Both the position numbers and the translations under genes were made by a program. The notes under the pieces are model-generated. The model saw only the letters and a program-made list of their open reading frames with translations. It did not search any database and was not told where the DNA came from. A stretch of DNA of 64,000 bases, taken from positions 51,102 through 115,101 of the forward strand of contig JBKPOY010000015.1 of the NCBI GenBank assembly GCA_046733295.1, in the 5' to 3' direction. Source of the stretch: 13-2-20CM-68-14 sp046733295. GTDB lineage: Bacteria; Actinomycetota; Thermoleophilia; Gaiellales; Gaiellaceae. Shown here in pieces: positions 15,782 through 23,608 of the stretch; the stretch's first letter is position 1; every line of letters starts with the position of its first letter.

Positions 15782-16563
15782 TGCGACTCGTCGCCGGGTG
15801 ACTCGCTGATCACGGTCGCGGGTCGCCTGAAACGCAGCAGCGCTTGCGCAAGCGGCTCCGCACGGAGCGTTCCCTCGCCGTAGGGGAGGTGCTTCGTCTC
15901 GTTCCGGTTGGCGTAGGCGATGTCGGAGAAGTGGATGTGGAAGGGGGCGCCGGGCTCGAGCAGCTCGTCCGCCCGCTCCAGGATCTCACCGAACGCCTCG
16001 GCTTCCGTGAAGGCGCCGTCGGTGACGGCATGCAGGTGGGCGAAGTCGATCACGGGCCGCACCCAGCCGCAGCGCCGCGAGATCTCGAAGACGTCGTCGG
16101 CGGTGCCCAGCTCGCGGACGCGGCCCATCACCTCGACACCAAAGGGGACGGCGCGTCCCTTGCCTTCGAGGCGCACACGGAGCTCGCCGAGCTGCTCGAC
16201 GACGGCGTCGACGGCCTCTTCGCGCTCGCGGCCAAGGAGGAACCCGGGGTGGAAGACGACGACCTCGGCCCCGCAGGCCACGGCGATCCCGGCCGAGTGG
16301 TCGAGCATCCCGATGGCCATCCGGTGCTTCTTGTCGCGCTCGAGGTGGCCGAGAAACCCCGCGATCGGCGCGTGGACCGAGAGCACGATTTTCGCCGCCC
16401 GTGCGAGCTCGCCGAGGCGCTCCGCCCACGGGTAGTCCATCCAGAACTTGCCCTCGAAGTCGATCTCGCAGGCGGTATAGCCGCGCTCCTGGAGGAGCTC
16501 GACAGCGGCCTCCGGGCTCTCGCGGGAGGGAACGCGAGCAGGTCCGAAATGGAGCTTGCCCAT
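15682..16563 (-). CDS. Endonuclease IV-like TIM-barrel protein
   Basis: This 293-residue protein belongs to the AP endonuclease 2/xylose isomerase-like family. Candidate metal ligands follow the endonuclease IV order: VHAP, FHPG, GVEVMG, IDFAHLHA, HIHFSD and ISESP. It could be an AP endonuclease or a sugar-phosphate isomerase. After ESPGDESHQ, the last 30 or so residues are Ser/Arg-rich and antisense to the cyclase gene. They look like a readthrough tail rather than family sequence. The ATG follows TACGCT (16575-16570) at 6 bases. Confidence 0.8.
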   Translation of the reverse strand: MGKLHFGPARVPSRESPEAAVELLQERGYTACEIDFEGKFWMDYPWAERLGELARAAKIVLSVHAPIAGFLGHLERDKKHRMAIGMLDHSAGIAVACGAEVVVFHPGFLLGREREEAVDAVVEQLGELRVRLEGKGRAVPFGVEVMGRVRELGTADDVFEISRRCGWVRPVIDFAHLHAVTDGAFTEAEAFGEILERADELLEPGAPFHIHFSDIAYANRNETKHLPYGEGTLRAEPLAQALLRFRRPATVISESPGDESHQAIRAVLASSATSPRRRSKASASSSRPRSRRS

Positions 16564-16569
16564 GCGGCC

Positions 16570-16613
16570 AGCGTATCGCCCGCTGGGGTGCTGTCCGATC
16601 TGGTTTCTACGCT
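16570..16613. promoter_or_regulatory. Divergent promoters with identical TACGCT hexamers
   Basis: TACGCT on the minus strand (16575-16570) lies 6 bases from the ATG at 16563. TACGCT on the plus strand (16608-16613) lies 6 bases from the ATG at 16620. Both imply leaderless mRNAs. Confidence 0.6.
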
Positions 16614-16619
16614 CTTCGC

Positions 16620-16862
16620 ATGTCGAAAAGTCCTAGCCGCATCGACCTGCTCGAGCTCGATATCGACCTCCGCCTCGCGGACCTCTGGCGCGAGGCCGGC
16701 GAGATCGAGGACTGGAACCTCGAGGTCGTCGCCGCCTTCATGCGCGCCGCCTACGGGAAGGGCTACTGCGACGCCCTGACCGAGGACGCGCCCGGCAGCC
16801 TTTGCGAAGAGCACGGCTACCGCGTCCCCTCGCGGGGCCACGCCACCGCGCCCGAAGCCTGA
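16620..16862 (+). CDS. Small conserved hypothetical protein
   Basis: This 80-residue soluble protein shows LLELDIDLRLADLWREAG, WNLEVVAAFMRAAYGKGYCDAL and a tail with SLCEEHGYRVP. The helix-rich layout and the AAYGKGYxDAL block suggest a conserved actinobacterial family, but I cannot assign a function. The ATG at 16620 follows TACGCT at 6 bases; the frame is open upstream only as antisense of the neighbouring gene. Confidence 0.65.
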   Translation: MSKSPSRIDLLELDIDLRLADLWREAGEIEDWNLEVVAAFMRAAYGKGYCDALTEDAPGSLCEEHGYRVPSRGHATAPEA

Positions 16863-17080
16863 CGGCCCAGATCAGGCCCCGCCGTGGCGCAGCAGCGCGT
16901 GTCCGTTTCGGACTCGCCCTCACGTCGGACACCGTTACGCAAACGTCACGGAAATCGCGCGAAAGTGTGTCTCGCGGCGCTTTTCCGCTGCTCAGCCCGG
17001 GCTCGCCCGGCGCCCCGTGCGGTGTCGGACACCGTGACGAATCACCGAAGCGGTCGCGACCGGCCTCTAGCATTCGCCCC
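16863..17080. other. Intergenic region holding dispersed repeat element A
   Basis: These 218 bases have no gene. A small GTCCG-TTT-CGGAC hairpin lies at 16901-16913. Element A (16916-17040) carries two direct copies of TCGGACACCG exactly 100 bases apart (16925 and 17025). The -10 TAGCAT of the next gene is at 17068-17073. Confidence 0.6.
16916..17040. repeat. Dispersed TCGGACAC element, copy A
   Basis: Its left 25 bases are identical to the left end of copy B (27940-28066). Its right 20 bases match the right end of B with one change. The two inner regions are unrelated in sequence. The right motif contains the near-palindrome GTGTC-g-GACAC. Confidence 0.65.
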
Positions 17081-17419
17081 ATGAGCGTTTGGCTGCTGCT
17101 CGGAGCCGTGCTCGCGGTCGGGGCGGTGATCGTCGTGGCGCTGCCGTTCCTACGGCGACCCGGCCTCTCGGCGGCGGAGGACCGGCTGGGGCAGGCCGAC
17201 GAGCTCGAACGGCGCCGGATCGAGCTCGCGGAGGAGCGCGACCGAACGCTCGCGGCGCTGAAGGAGCTCGAATTCGACCACCGCACCGGCAAGGTCTCGG
17301 ACGAGGACTATCGTGAGCTCGTGGGGCCGCTCCGGCGCCGCGCCGCCGAGGCGCTCCGCGCGCTCGATCCGGCCGCGGCCGAGCGCCGGCGGCGCTCGAG
17401 GGTCGAGATCGGTGGCTAG
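17081..17419 (+). CDS. Membrane-anchored coiled-coil protein, CcmI N-terminus-like
   Basis: This 112-residue protein has one N-terminal transmembrane helix (about 3-22). A helical cytoplasmic part follows with LAALKELEFDHRTGKVSDEDYRELV (about 60-84), which resembles the front part of the cytochrome c biogenesis protein CcmI/CycH. The TPR half of CcmI is missing and no ccm genes are nearby, so the link is only structural. TAGCAT (17068-17073) lies 7 bases from the ATG. The end overlaps the next gene by 8 bases. Confidence 0.7.
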   Translation: MSVWLLLGAVLAVGAVIVVALPFLRRPGLSAAEDRLGQADELERRRIELAEERDRTLAALKELEFDHRTGKVSDEDYRELVGPLRRRAAEALRALDPAAAERRRRSRVEIGG

Positions 17420-18248
17420 CTGCGCGAACTGCGGCGAGCGGGTCGGAGAAGACAACCGCTTCTGCCCGCGGTGCGGTGCCCGCACCGCGACCGGCGACAC
17501 GGCCGTCGAGCCCGTCCCGCCCGACGAGACCGGTCGCGTGCCGGTCGAGCGGACGACGGCCGAGCCTCGGTACTTCGGGATCACGCCGCCGATGGCGGTT
17601 TTCGCGCTCGGTGCCGTCTCGCTCGCCCTCGCCATCGCCGTCCTGACGACCGGGAATGTTCTCGCGGCGGCTCTCCTCTTTGCGGCCGCCGCGATCTTCA
17701 CGGGCCTCTTCATCGCGGCGGCCAGGCGCCTTCCGGACACCCCGGCGGCACGGATCCCCGCGCGCGCGTTCGACCAGATCCGCGACCGTGCCGGCTTTGC
17801 CGTCGAAGCCGTCAGCGCCCAGTCGACGGCCCGGGTCGAGCTCTTCCGCCTCCGACGAGAACGGTCGGAGCTCGTCGCCGAACGGGCCGATGCCGCGCAA
17901 ACGCTCGGCGAAGCCGTGTACGGTGCCGACGAAGAAAGTGCCGCAAAAGCCACGAATCGGATGCGCGAGCTCGACGACGCGCTTACCGTGAAGGAGAATG
18001 AGATGACCAGAATCACCGCAGCAGCGAACGAGCGAATCCAGCGGGCGCAGCTGCAGGCACAGCCCACCGCCGTGGTCGAGCCGCCCCAGGTTCCCGAGCC
18101 GTCGCCGGTTCCATCAGAGCCTCCGCAGCCCGTGACGGTGCCGGAACCGACCCCGGAGCCGTCGCCGCCGCCGATGCCGCAACCTGTCCCCGATCCGACT
18201 CCGGAGCCGTCTCCACCCGCCCCGGAGCAGCCCACGTCGGGCGCCTGA
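17412..18248 (+). CDS. Zinc-ribbon membrane protein with proline-rich tail
   Basis: This 278-residue protein begins with a double-CxxC zinc ribbon (CANCGE and CPRCGA, Cys4 to Cys22). Two close transmembrane helices (about 60-100) and a coiled-coil stretch (about 130-210) follow. The C-terminal tail of about 65 residues is made of Pro/Glu/Val repeats such as PEPTPEPSPPP. It starts at a GTG inside the preceding gene. It probably spans the membrane with the proline-rich tail as a spacer or binding arm. Function is unknown, but an M23 peptidase gene follows. Confidence 0.7.
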   Translation: MASCANCGERVGEDNRFCPRCGARTATGDTAVEPVPPDETGRVPVERTTAEPRYFGITPPMAVFALGAVSLALAIAVLTTGNVLAAALLFAAAAIFTGLFIAAARRLPDTPAARIPARAFDQIRDRAGFAVEAVSAQSTARVELFRLRRERSELVAERADAAQTLGEAVYGADEESAAKATNRMRELDDALTVKENEMTRITAAANERIQRAQLQAQPTAVVEPPQVPEPSPVPSEPPQPVTVPEPTPEPSPPPMPQPVPDPTPEPSPPAPEQPTSGA

Positions 18249-18291
18249 TCCCGCGGCAGGGACGCCCCGCGTCCCAGCGAAACCCCCGAAG

Positions 18292-19482
18292 ATGAGCCGG
18301 TCGGCCTACGTCCTTGCCGCCCTCGCGGTCGCAATCGCGGCAGCGCCGGCGGCCGGCGACGTGTACACACGCAAGCAGGCGGTGGACAGCCGCCTCTCGG
18401 CGCTGCAGGCCAAGATCGCGCAGACCCACGAGCGCGCGCAGGAGCTGAACGCCGAGATCGACTCGGTCAGCGGTCAGATTCGCGGCCTCCAGGAGCGCGT
18501 GGGGGACGTCTCGGCCCGCCTCGCCACGCTCGAGGCCGACCTCGCCCTGCACCGGCGCAAGCTCGACCGGCTGACGGAGCTCTTCGAGCTCGAGACGAAG
18601 CGCTTGCTCTTCCTCCGACACGAGTACGGCCTCGCGCTGAGTCGCTGGAACGCACGCCTGGTCGAGGTGTACGAGCTCGGCAACCTCGAAACGCTCGACG
18701 TCATCCTCGCCGCATCGAGCTTCGACGACCTGCTCGACGGGCTCGACTACGTCAACCAGGTGGGAGCGCAGGACGAGCAGATCACCTCGAGCGTCGGCGA
18801 CGCGAAGGTCGCCGCGAGGAAGGCGCGCGAGCGAACGCGGAAGATCAGGAAGGTCGTCGCCGCGGAGACGCGCGCGGTGGCCTTCCGCACGGAGCAGGTG
18901 CGCGAGATCCGCAACCAGCTGGTGGCGAACCGGCAGCAGCTCGTCGCCGCCCGCTCCGACAAGCGTGTCGCTCTCGGCAAGGTGAACGCGAGCGAGCGCG
19001 AGGCGGTCAGCGAGGCACAGGCGCTCGAACGCGTGAGCGCGTCGCTCGGCGCCCAGATCCAGTCCGCGCAGTCGTCGGCTTCGACGTCGTACGCCGCACC
19101 CAGCTCCACGCCCTCCGCGAGCGGCTTCATCTGGCCCGTCAGCGGGCCGGTCGTCAGCGGCTTCGGCATGCGGTGGGGACGGATGCACACCGGCATCGAC
19201 ATCGGCGTCGGCGACGGCACTCCGATCCACGCCGCGGCCGCCGGCCGCGTGATTTACAGCGGCTGGATGGACGGCTATGGGAACCTCGTCTTCGTCGACC
19301 ACGGCGGGGGCATCTCGACCGGCTACGCACACCAGTCGAGCATCGCGGTCTCGAACGGCCAGACGGTCGCGCAGGGTCAGCTGATCGGCTATGTCGGTTG
19401 CACCGGCCACTGTTTCGGGCCACACCTGCATTTCGAGGTGCGCGTCAACGGCAGCCCGGTCGACCCTCTCGGCTACCTCTAG
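18292..19482 (+). CDS. M23-family murein endopeptidase with coiled coil
   Basis: This 396-residue exported protein has a signal peptide (about 1-22), long coiled-coil segments (about 28-265) and a C-terminal LytM/peptidase M23 domain. The zinc motifs HTGID (about 299) and HLHFE (about 378) are both present, so the peptidase is probably active, unlike degenerate EnvC-type activators. It likely cuts peptidoglycan peptides during growth or division. No clear -10 or SD lies before the ATG, and it may be read with the upstream gene across a 43-base gap. Confidence 0.92.
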   Translation: MSRSAYVLAALAVAIAAAPAAGDVYTRKQAVDSRLSALQAKIAQTHERAQELNAEIDSVSGQIRGLQERVGDVSARLATLEADLALHRRKLDRLTELFELETKRLLFLRHEYGLALSRWNARLVEVYELGNLETLDVILAASSFDDLLDGLDYVNQVGAQDEQITSSVGDAKVAARKARERTRKIRKVVAAETRAVAFRTEQVREIRNQLVANRQQLVAARSDKRVALGKVNASEREAVSEAQALERVSASLGAQIQSAQSSASTSYAAPSSTPSASGFIWPVSGPVVSGFGMRWGRMHTGIDIGVGDGTPIHAAAAGRVIYSGWMDGYGNLVFVDHGGGISTGYAHQSSIAVSNGQTVAQGQLIGYVGCTGHCFGPHLHFEVRVNGSPVDPLGYL

Positions 19483-19526
19483 CCGGGGGTTTTGTCGCGA
19501 GAGCCGCGGGAAAGAACCGGCCGCGC

Positions 19527-19688
19527 ATGGGGCTGCTGCTCGCGATTCTCGCCGTGATCGTGATCCTGTTCATCCTCGGGTTCGCGGTGATGAAGTTCCT
19601 GCTGATCATCGCGGCGATCGTGCTCGTCCTCTGGCTCCTGGGCTTCGTCGCCCGCAGCGCCGACGGCGCGCGCTGGTATCGCTGGTGA
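19527..19688 (+). CDS. Small hydrophobic membrane protein
   Basis: This 53-residue protein is almost wholly hydrophobic (about residues 2-42, probably two short helices) with a polar tail FVARSADGARWYRW. It resembles the many unnamed small actinobacterial membrane proteins. The ATG lies 44 bases after the M23 peptidase stop. A purine stretch GGGAAAGAA lies 10-18 bases upstream, so translation evidence is modest. Confidence 0.5.
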   Translation: MGLLLAILAVIVILFILGFAVMKFLLIIAAIVLVLWLLGFVARSADGARWYRW

Positions 19689-19712
19689 CCCGGGCGCCCC
19701 GCCGATGAGCCG

Positions 19713-20978
19713 CTACATGAACGTCTGGTAGAGCAGGAAGACGTTCAGCGCGGTGATCAGGCTCGCGATCACGGTCGCCACGATCGTCGTGACCTTGTGA
19801 TTGACCAGCGTCCCCATGATCTCCCGCTTGCTCGTGAACATGACGAGCGGGATCAGGGCGAACGGGATTCCGAACGAGAGCACCACCTGGCTGATCACCA
19901 GGGTCCGGGACGGGTCGATGCCGATGCCGATCACGATCAGCGCGGGCAGCATCGTCACGAGGCGGCGGACCCAGATCGGGATCCGCCGGCGGATGAAGCC
20001 CTGCATCACGACCTGGCCGGCTAGCGTGCCGACGGTCGAGCTCGAGAGCCCCGAGCCGAGCAGCGCGAGTGCGAAGAGCGTGCTCGAGGCGCCGCCGAGG
20101 ATCGGCTCGAGCGTCTTGTGGGCCGACTCGAGCGACTCGACGTCGAGTAGGCCGCTCTTGTAGAACGTGCTCGCCGCCATCACGAGCATCGCCATGTTGA
20201 TCAGGCCTGCAATCGACATCGCGATGACGACGTCGATGCGCGTGAACCGGTACAGGCGGTGCGCCTGCTCGTCATTCTCGGGCGTGATCCGGTTCTGCAT
20301 CAGCGCCGAATGGAGGTAGATCACGTGCGGCATCACGGTCGCGCCGAGGATCCCGACCGCCAGGAGCACGGACTCGCTGCCGGAGAACTGCGGCAAGAGC
20401 GCGTGCTGGCCGACCGTTCCCAGAGGCGGCTTCGCATAGAAGAGCTCGGCGAGGTAGCAGACGCCGATCACGCCGACGATCGCCGCGATCACGGCCTCGA
20501 AGGGCCGGAACCCGTACCGCTGCAGGCCCAGGATCAGGAAGGCCGTAATCCCCGTGATGATCGCCGCGGGGAAGAGGCCGATCCCGAGCAGGAGGTGGAA
20601 CCCGAGCGCGGCGCCGAGGAACTCGGCGAGGTCGGTAGCCATCGCGATCACCTCCGCCTGGATCCAGAGCCCCAGCGAGGTGCGGCGGGAGAACTGCTCG
20701 CGGCAGACCTCGGGCAGGTTCCGGCCGGTCGCGATACCGAGCTTGGCCGAGAGCGTCTGGATCAGCATCGCCATCAGGTTCGCGGCGACGATCACCCAGA
20801 CGAGCGTGTAGCCGAACTTCGCGCCGCCGGCGATGTTGGTCGCGAAGTTGCCGGGGTCGATGTACGCCACGCAGGCGACGAACGCGGGGCCCAGGAAGGG
20901 GAGAACTCGGAACGGGGTCGCGCGCTGACCGCGAAGAACGCGGACGGCGTCGTCGGCGGTGCGCGCGGTGGCGTTCAC
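19713..20978 (-). CDS. mntH: NRAMP-family divalent metal transporter MntH
   Basis: MntH imports Mn2+ or Fe2+ with protons across the cytoplasmic membrane. The 421-residue protein has about 11 helices, the metal-site motif DPGN in helix 1 (41-44) and MPHVIYLHSAL in helix 6 (about 212), both canonical. The start was set at GTG 20978, 6 bases after TAGACT (20990-20985); a GTG at 20984 abuts the hexamer. No Mur/MntR-like box was recognised upstream. Confidence 0.95.
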   Translation of the reverse strand: MNATARTADDAVRVLRGQRATPFRVLPFLGPAFVACVAYIDPGNFATNIAGGAKFGYTLVWVIVAANLMAMLIQTLSAKLGIATGRNLPEVCREQFSRRTSLGLWIQAEVIAMATDLAEFLGAALGFHLLLGIGLFPAAIITGITAFLILGLQRYGFRPFEAVIAAIVGVIGVCYLAELFYAKPPLGTVGQHALLPQFSGSESVLLAVGILGATVMPHVIYLHSALMQNRITPENDEQAHRLYRFTRIDVVIAMSIAGLINMAMLVMAASTFYKSGLLDVESLESAHKTLEPILGGASSTLFALALLGSGLSSSTVGTLAGQVVMQGFIRRRIPIWVRRLVTMLPALIVIGIGIDPSRTLVISQVVLSFGIPFALIPLVMFTSKREIMGTLVNHKVTTIVATVIASLITALNVFLLYQTFM

Positions 20979-20984
20979 CCGCAC

Positions 20985-20990
20985 AGTCTA
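20985..20990 (-). promoter_or_regulatory. -10 hexamer TAGACT of mntH
   Basis: TAGACT on the minus strand is followed by GTGCGG and then GTG at 20978. The 6-base spacing decides the second GTG as the start. Confidence 0.55.
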
Positions 20991-20998
20991 GCGAAAAG

Positions 20999-21544
20999 TT
21001 AGGCGCGCCTAAACTTGGCGATCCTGAGTTCCGGCAGGTTCCGGTGCCGCTCGTCCAGGTCGAAGCCGTAGCCCACGAAGTACTCGTCGGGGACGACGAA
21101 ACCGACGTAGCGGACGGGCAGGTCGTGCGCCAGTCGCCGGTAGGGGCGATCGAGAAGCGTCGCGATCGCGAGCGAGGCGGGGCGGCGGAGCTCGAGTAGC
21201 TTGCGGAGGTAGTTGAGCGTCAGCCCCGTGTCGACGACGTCCTCGACCACCAGCACGTGCCGGTCGGCCACGGTCGAGTTCAGGTCCTTGAGCAGGCGCA
21301 CGCGCTCGTGGCCGCCCGGGGCGGCGTTCCCGTACCCGGCGAGCTCCACGAAGTCGAGCTCGTGCGGCGCGTCGATCGCGCGGGAGAGGTCGGCGACGAA
21401 GAACAACGATCCCTTCAGCGGCGCAACCAGCACGAGGTCGAGCCCTCCGTAGTCCCGGGTGATCTCGGCCCCGAGCTCCTCGACCCGTGCCTGGATCTCC
21501 TCGGCCGAGAGGTAGGTCTCGCCGACACGCAGGTCGGCGCTCAG
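20999..21544 (-). CDS. hpt: Hypoxanthine phosphoribosyltransferase
   Basis: Hpt salvages hypoxanthine and guanine using PRPP. The roughly 181-residue protein shows APLKGSLFF (about 41-49), the PRPP loop VVEDVVDTGLTL (99-110) with its acidic pair, and FVVPDEYFVGYG at the base site. The frame has no ATG, GTG or TTG near the expected N-terminus. CTG 21544 overlaps the stop of the preceding gene as CTGA, exactly like the ATGA/GTGA/TTGA couplings here, and gives a family-like length. A CTG start is therefore proposed. Confidence 0.88.
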   Translation of the reverse strand: MSADLRVGETYLSAEEIQARVEELGAEITRDYGGLDLVLVAPLKGSLFFVADLSRAIDAPHELDFVELAGYGNAAPGGHERVRLLKDLNSTVADRHVLVVEDVVDTGLTLNYLRKLLELRRPASLAIATLLDRPYRRLAHDLPVRYVGFVVPDEYFVGYGFDLDERHRNLPELRIAKFRRA

Positions 21545-21864
21545 TGGGCGAAGTCGAGTCGAAATCGCTGAGCCAGACGCTCGATGTCGCGCCGGTAGAA
21601 GAGCTTGATCCGAACCTCGGGATAGCGCTCTCGGAGCTTGCGCAGCTTGCGGTTCTTGCGCGTCACGAGCGCCTGCTTCATCACGGTGACCTCGACGTAG
21701 AGATCCTGTTCCGGCAGGTAGAAGTCGGGCGTGAACGCCTCGGTGACACGACCTGAGTCGTCCTCCGCCAGGGCGAACATCCGCGGCTCGTACTCCCAGG
21801 GCACCCCGTAGAAGTCGAGCAGCCGGGCGCATTCACGCTCGGCCTCGTTCGCGAAGCGCGGCAT
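21541..21864 (-). CDS. Conserved protein with possible PD-(D/E)xK nuclease fold
   Basis: This 107-residue protein reads MPRFANEAERECARLLDFYG, then TPDFYLPEQDLYVEVT (about 45-60). The spaced Glu, Pro-Asp and Glu-Val-Thr resemble the core of restriction-endonuclease-like folds, with Thr60 where the lysine would be and Lys63 close by. Basic residues follow (VTRKNRKLRKLRERYP). ATG 21864 is used; GTG 21894, 8 bases after TACCGT (21908-21903), would add 10 residues and fits the leaderless pattern. It is coupled to hpt. A role is not known. Confidence 0.7.
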   Translation of the reverse strand: MPRFANEAERECARLLDFYGVPWEYEPRMFALAEDDSGRVTEAFTPDFYLPEQDLYVEVTVMKQALVTRKNRKLRKLRERYPEVRIKLFYRRDIERLAQRFRLDFAH

Positions 21865-21966
21865 CTCCTGCCTTCGGGCTGGCTCGCCCCCCACCGGCTT
21901 CGACGGTAGCAACGGTCTCGGACGCCGCCGAAACCACGGCGACCTGATATACGACCGCGCACGAAG

Positions 21967-22590
21967 ATGCCCCGGCTGCGCCTGACCCCGCAGAAACGCG
22001 AGTTCTTCGACCTCTACTGTCGAGCCTCGGCGAACACGGTCGAGATCTCCCGGCTGCTCGTAGAGCTGCTCGAGCGCTTCCCGGAGGAGGACGGCGATCT
22101 GATCCGGACGATCAAGGAGCGCGAGCACGAGGGCGACCACCTGACGCACGAGGTCGTGGACCTCCTGAACAGAACGTTCGTGACGCCGTTCGACCGCGAC
22201 GACATGTACCGGCTCGCGGGGGCGATCGACGACGTCTGCGACCACATCGACGAGGCCGCGGACAACCTCGGCACCTACGGCGTCGAGGGGGTACCTGCGA
22301 AGGCCGTCGAGCAGGCCCGCGTCATCCACCAGGCGGCGCAGAACCTCGACGCCGCCGTCCAGCGGCTGGAGGGCTTCAAGGATTCGAAGACCCAGCTGAT
22401 CGAGCTCCGCCGTCTCGAGGACGAAGGCGACCGGCTCGTGCGCGACGCGGTCGGCGACCTGTTCACGACCGAACAGGACCCGATCGCGGTGATCCGCTGG
22501 AAGGACATCCACGAGCGGCTCGAGGAGGCGTGCGATGCGCTCGAGAACGCTGCGGACGTCCTCGAGGCGATCCTCGTGAAGAACCGCTAG
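21967..22590 (+). CDS. DUF47/PhoU-like phosphate transport regulator
   Basis: This 207-residue, all-helical protein is of the DUF47 family, the partner and probable regulator of PiT transporters. PhoU-like landmarks are EREHEGDHLTHEVVDLLNRTFVTPFDRDD (about 54-79) and the second half LRRLEDEGDRLVRDAV. ExxxD metal-binding helices are present in both halves. The PiT gene follows after 5 bases. A -10-like GATATA lies at 21946-21951. Confidence 0.92.
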   Translation: MPRLRLTPQKREFFDLYCRASANTVEISRLLVELLERFPEEDGDLIRTIKEREHEGDHLTHEVVDLLNRTFVTPFDRDDMYRLAGAIDDVCDHIDEAADNLGTYGVEGVPAKAVEQARVIHQAAQNLDAAVQRLEGFKDSKTQLIELRRLEDEGDRLVRDAVGDLFTTEQDPIAVIRWKDIHERLEEACDALENAADVLEAILVKNR

Positions 22591-22595
22591 CGGCA

Positions 22596-23585
22596 ATGGA
22601 CGACATCCTCCTCGTCGTCGTGGTCGCGGTGGCGCTCGGCTTCGATTTCACGAACGGGTTCCACGACACCGCGAACGCCGTCGCGACCTCGGTGTCGACG
22701 CGTGCGCTCTCGCCGCGCCTGGCGGTGTTCGTCGCCGCGGTCGCGAACCTGGCCGGGGCCTTCGTGACGACGGCGGTGGCGAAGACCGTGGGGAAGGGGA
22801 TCATCGACACCTCCCTGGCGACGGAGAAGACGGTTCTCGCGGCCCTGATCGGAGCAATCGCCTGGAACCTGCTGACCTGGTGGCTCGGCCTGCCGTCGAG
22901 CTCGTCGCACGCCCTGATCGGCGGCTTGATCGGAGCGGCGCTCGTCCAGTCGGGCTCGGAGGGCGTCGAGTGGCACGACATCGCGCACAAGGTCGCGATT
23001 CCGGCAGTCTTCTCGCCGATCTTCGGCTTCCTCGGCGCCTTCGCCCTGCTGCTCTTGATCTACTGGCTCTTCGTCTGGGTCACGCCCGGCTTAGCGAACC
23101 GCTCGTTCAGGCTCGGCCAACTGGCGTCGGGGACGTGGGTGGCCTTCACGCACGGCGCGAACGATGCCCAGAAGACGATGGGCGTGATCGCGCTGGCCTT
23201 GTTCGAGGCGGGGAAGATCGACCACTTCTACATTCCAGGCTGGGTGATCGTCGCCGCGGGGCTCGCGATCGCCGCGGGCACGTACGCGGGAGGCTGGCGG
23301 ATCATGCGGACGCTCGGGCAACGGATCTTCTCCATGGAGCCGGCCACCGGCTTCGCCGCCCAGCTCTCCGGCGGCACGGTGATCTACGCCGCGACGCGTC
23401 TGGGCTTCCCGGTCTCGACGACGCATGTGGTCTCCGGGTCCGTGATGGGGGCGGGGGCGACACGCCGCCTCTCGGCCGTCCGCTGGGGGATCGCCGGGAA
23501 CATCCTGTTCGCCTGGGTGCTGACGATTCCCGCGGCCGCCCTCGTCGCGGGCGCGCTCTATTGGCCGGTCGAGGCGATCTTTTGA
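22596..23585 (+). CDS. PiT-family inorganic phosphate transporter
   Basis: This 329-residue low-affinity phosphate symporter shows both signature repeats: GFDFTNGFHDTANAVATSVSTRA near the N-terminus and FTHGANDAQKTMGVI in the second half, plus PVSTTHVVSGSV. About ten transmembrane helices are predicted. The ATG lies 5 bases after the DUF47 stop, so the pair is an operon. A metallophosphoesterase gene begins 23 bases later. Confidence 0.95.
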   Translation: MDDILLVVVVAVALGFDFTNGFHDTANAVATSVSTRALSPRLAVFVAAVANLAGAFVTTAVAKTVGKGIIDTSLATEKTVLAALIGAIAWNLLTWWLGLPSSSSHALIGGLIGAALVQSGSEGVEWHDIAHKVAIPAVFSPIFGFLGAFALLLLIYWLFVWVTPGLANRSFRLGQLASGTWVAFTHGANDAQKTMGVIALALFEAGKIDHFYIPGWVIVAAGLAIAAGTYAGGWRIMRTLGQRIFSMEPATGFAAQLSGGTVIYAATRLGFPVSTTHVVSGSVMGAGATRRLSAVRWGIAGNILFAWVLTIPAAALVAGALYWPVEAIF

Positions 23586-23593
23586 AGCGGCTC

Positions 23594-23599
23594 TAGACT
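23594..23599 (+). promoter_or_regulatory. -10 hexamer TAGACT before the metallophosphoesterase gene
   Basis: TAGACT ends 9 bases before the ATG at 23609. It gives the phosphoesterase-cpgS-2pgk-glpX-like operon its own promoter inside the phosphate block. Confidence 0.5.
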
Positions 23600-23608
23600 T
23601 CTCGCGAG

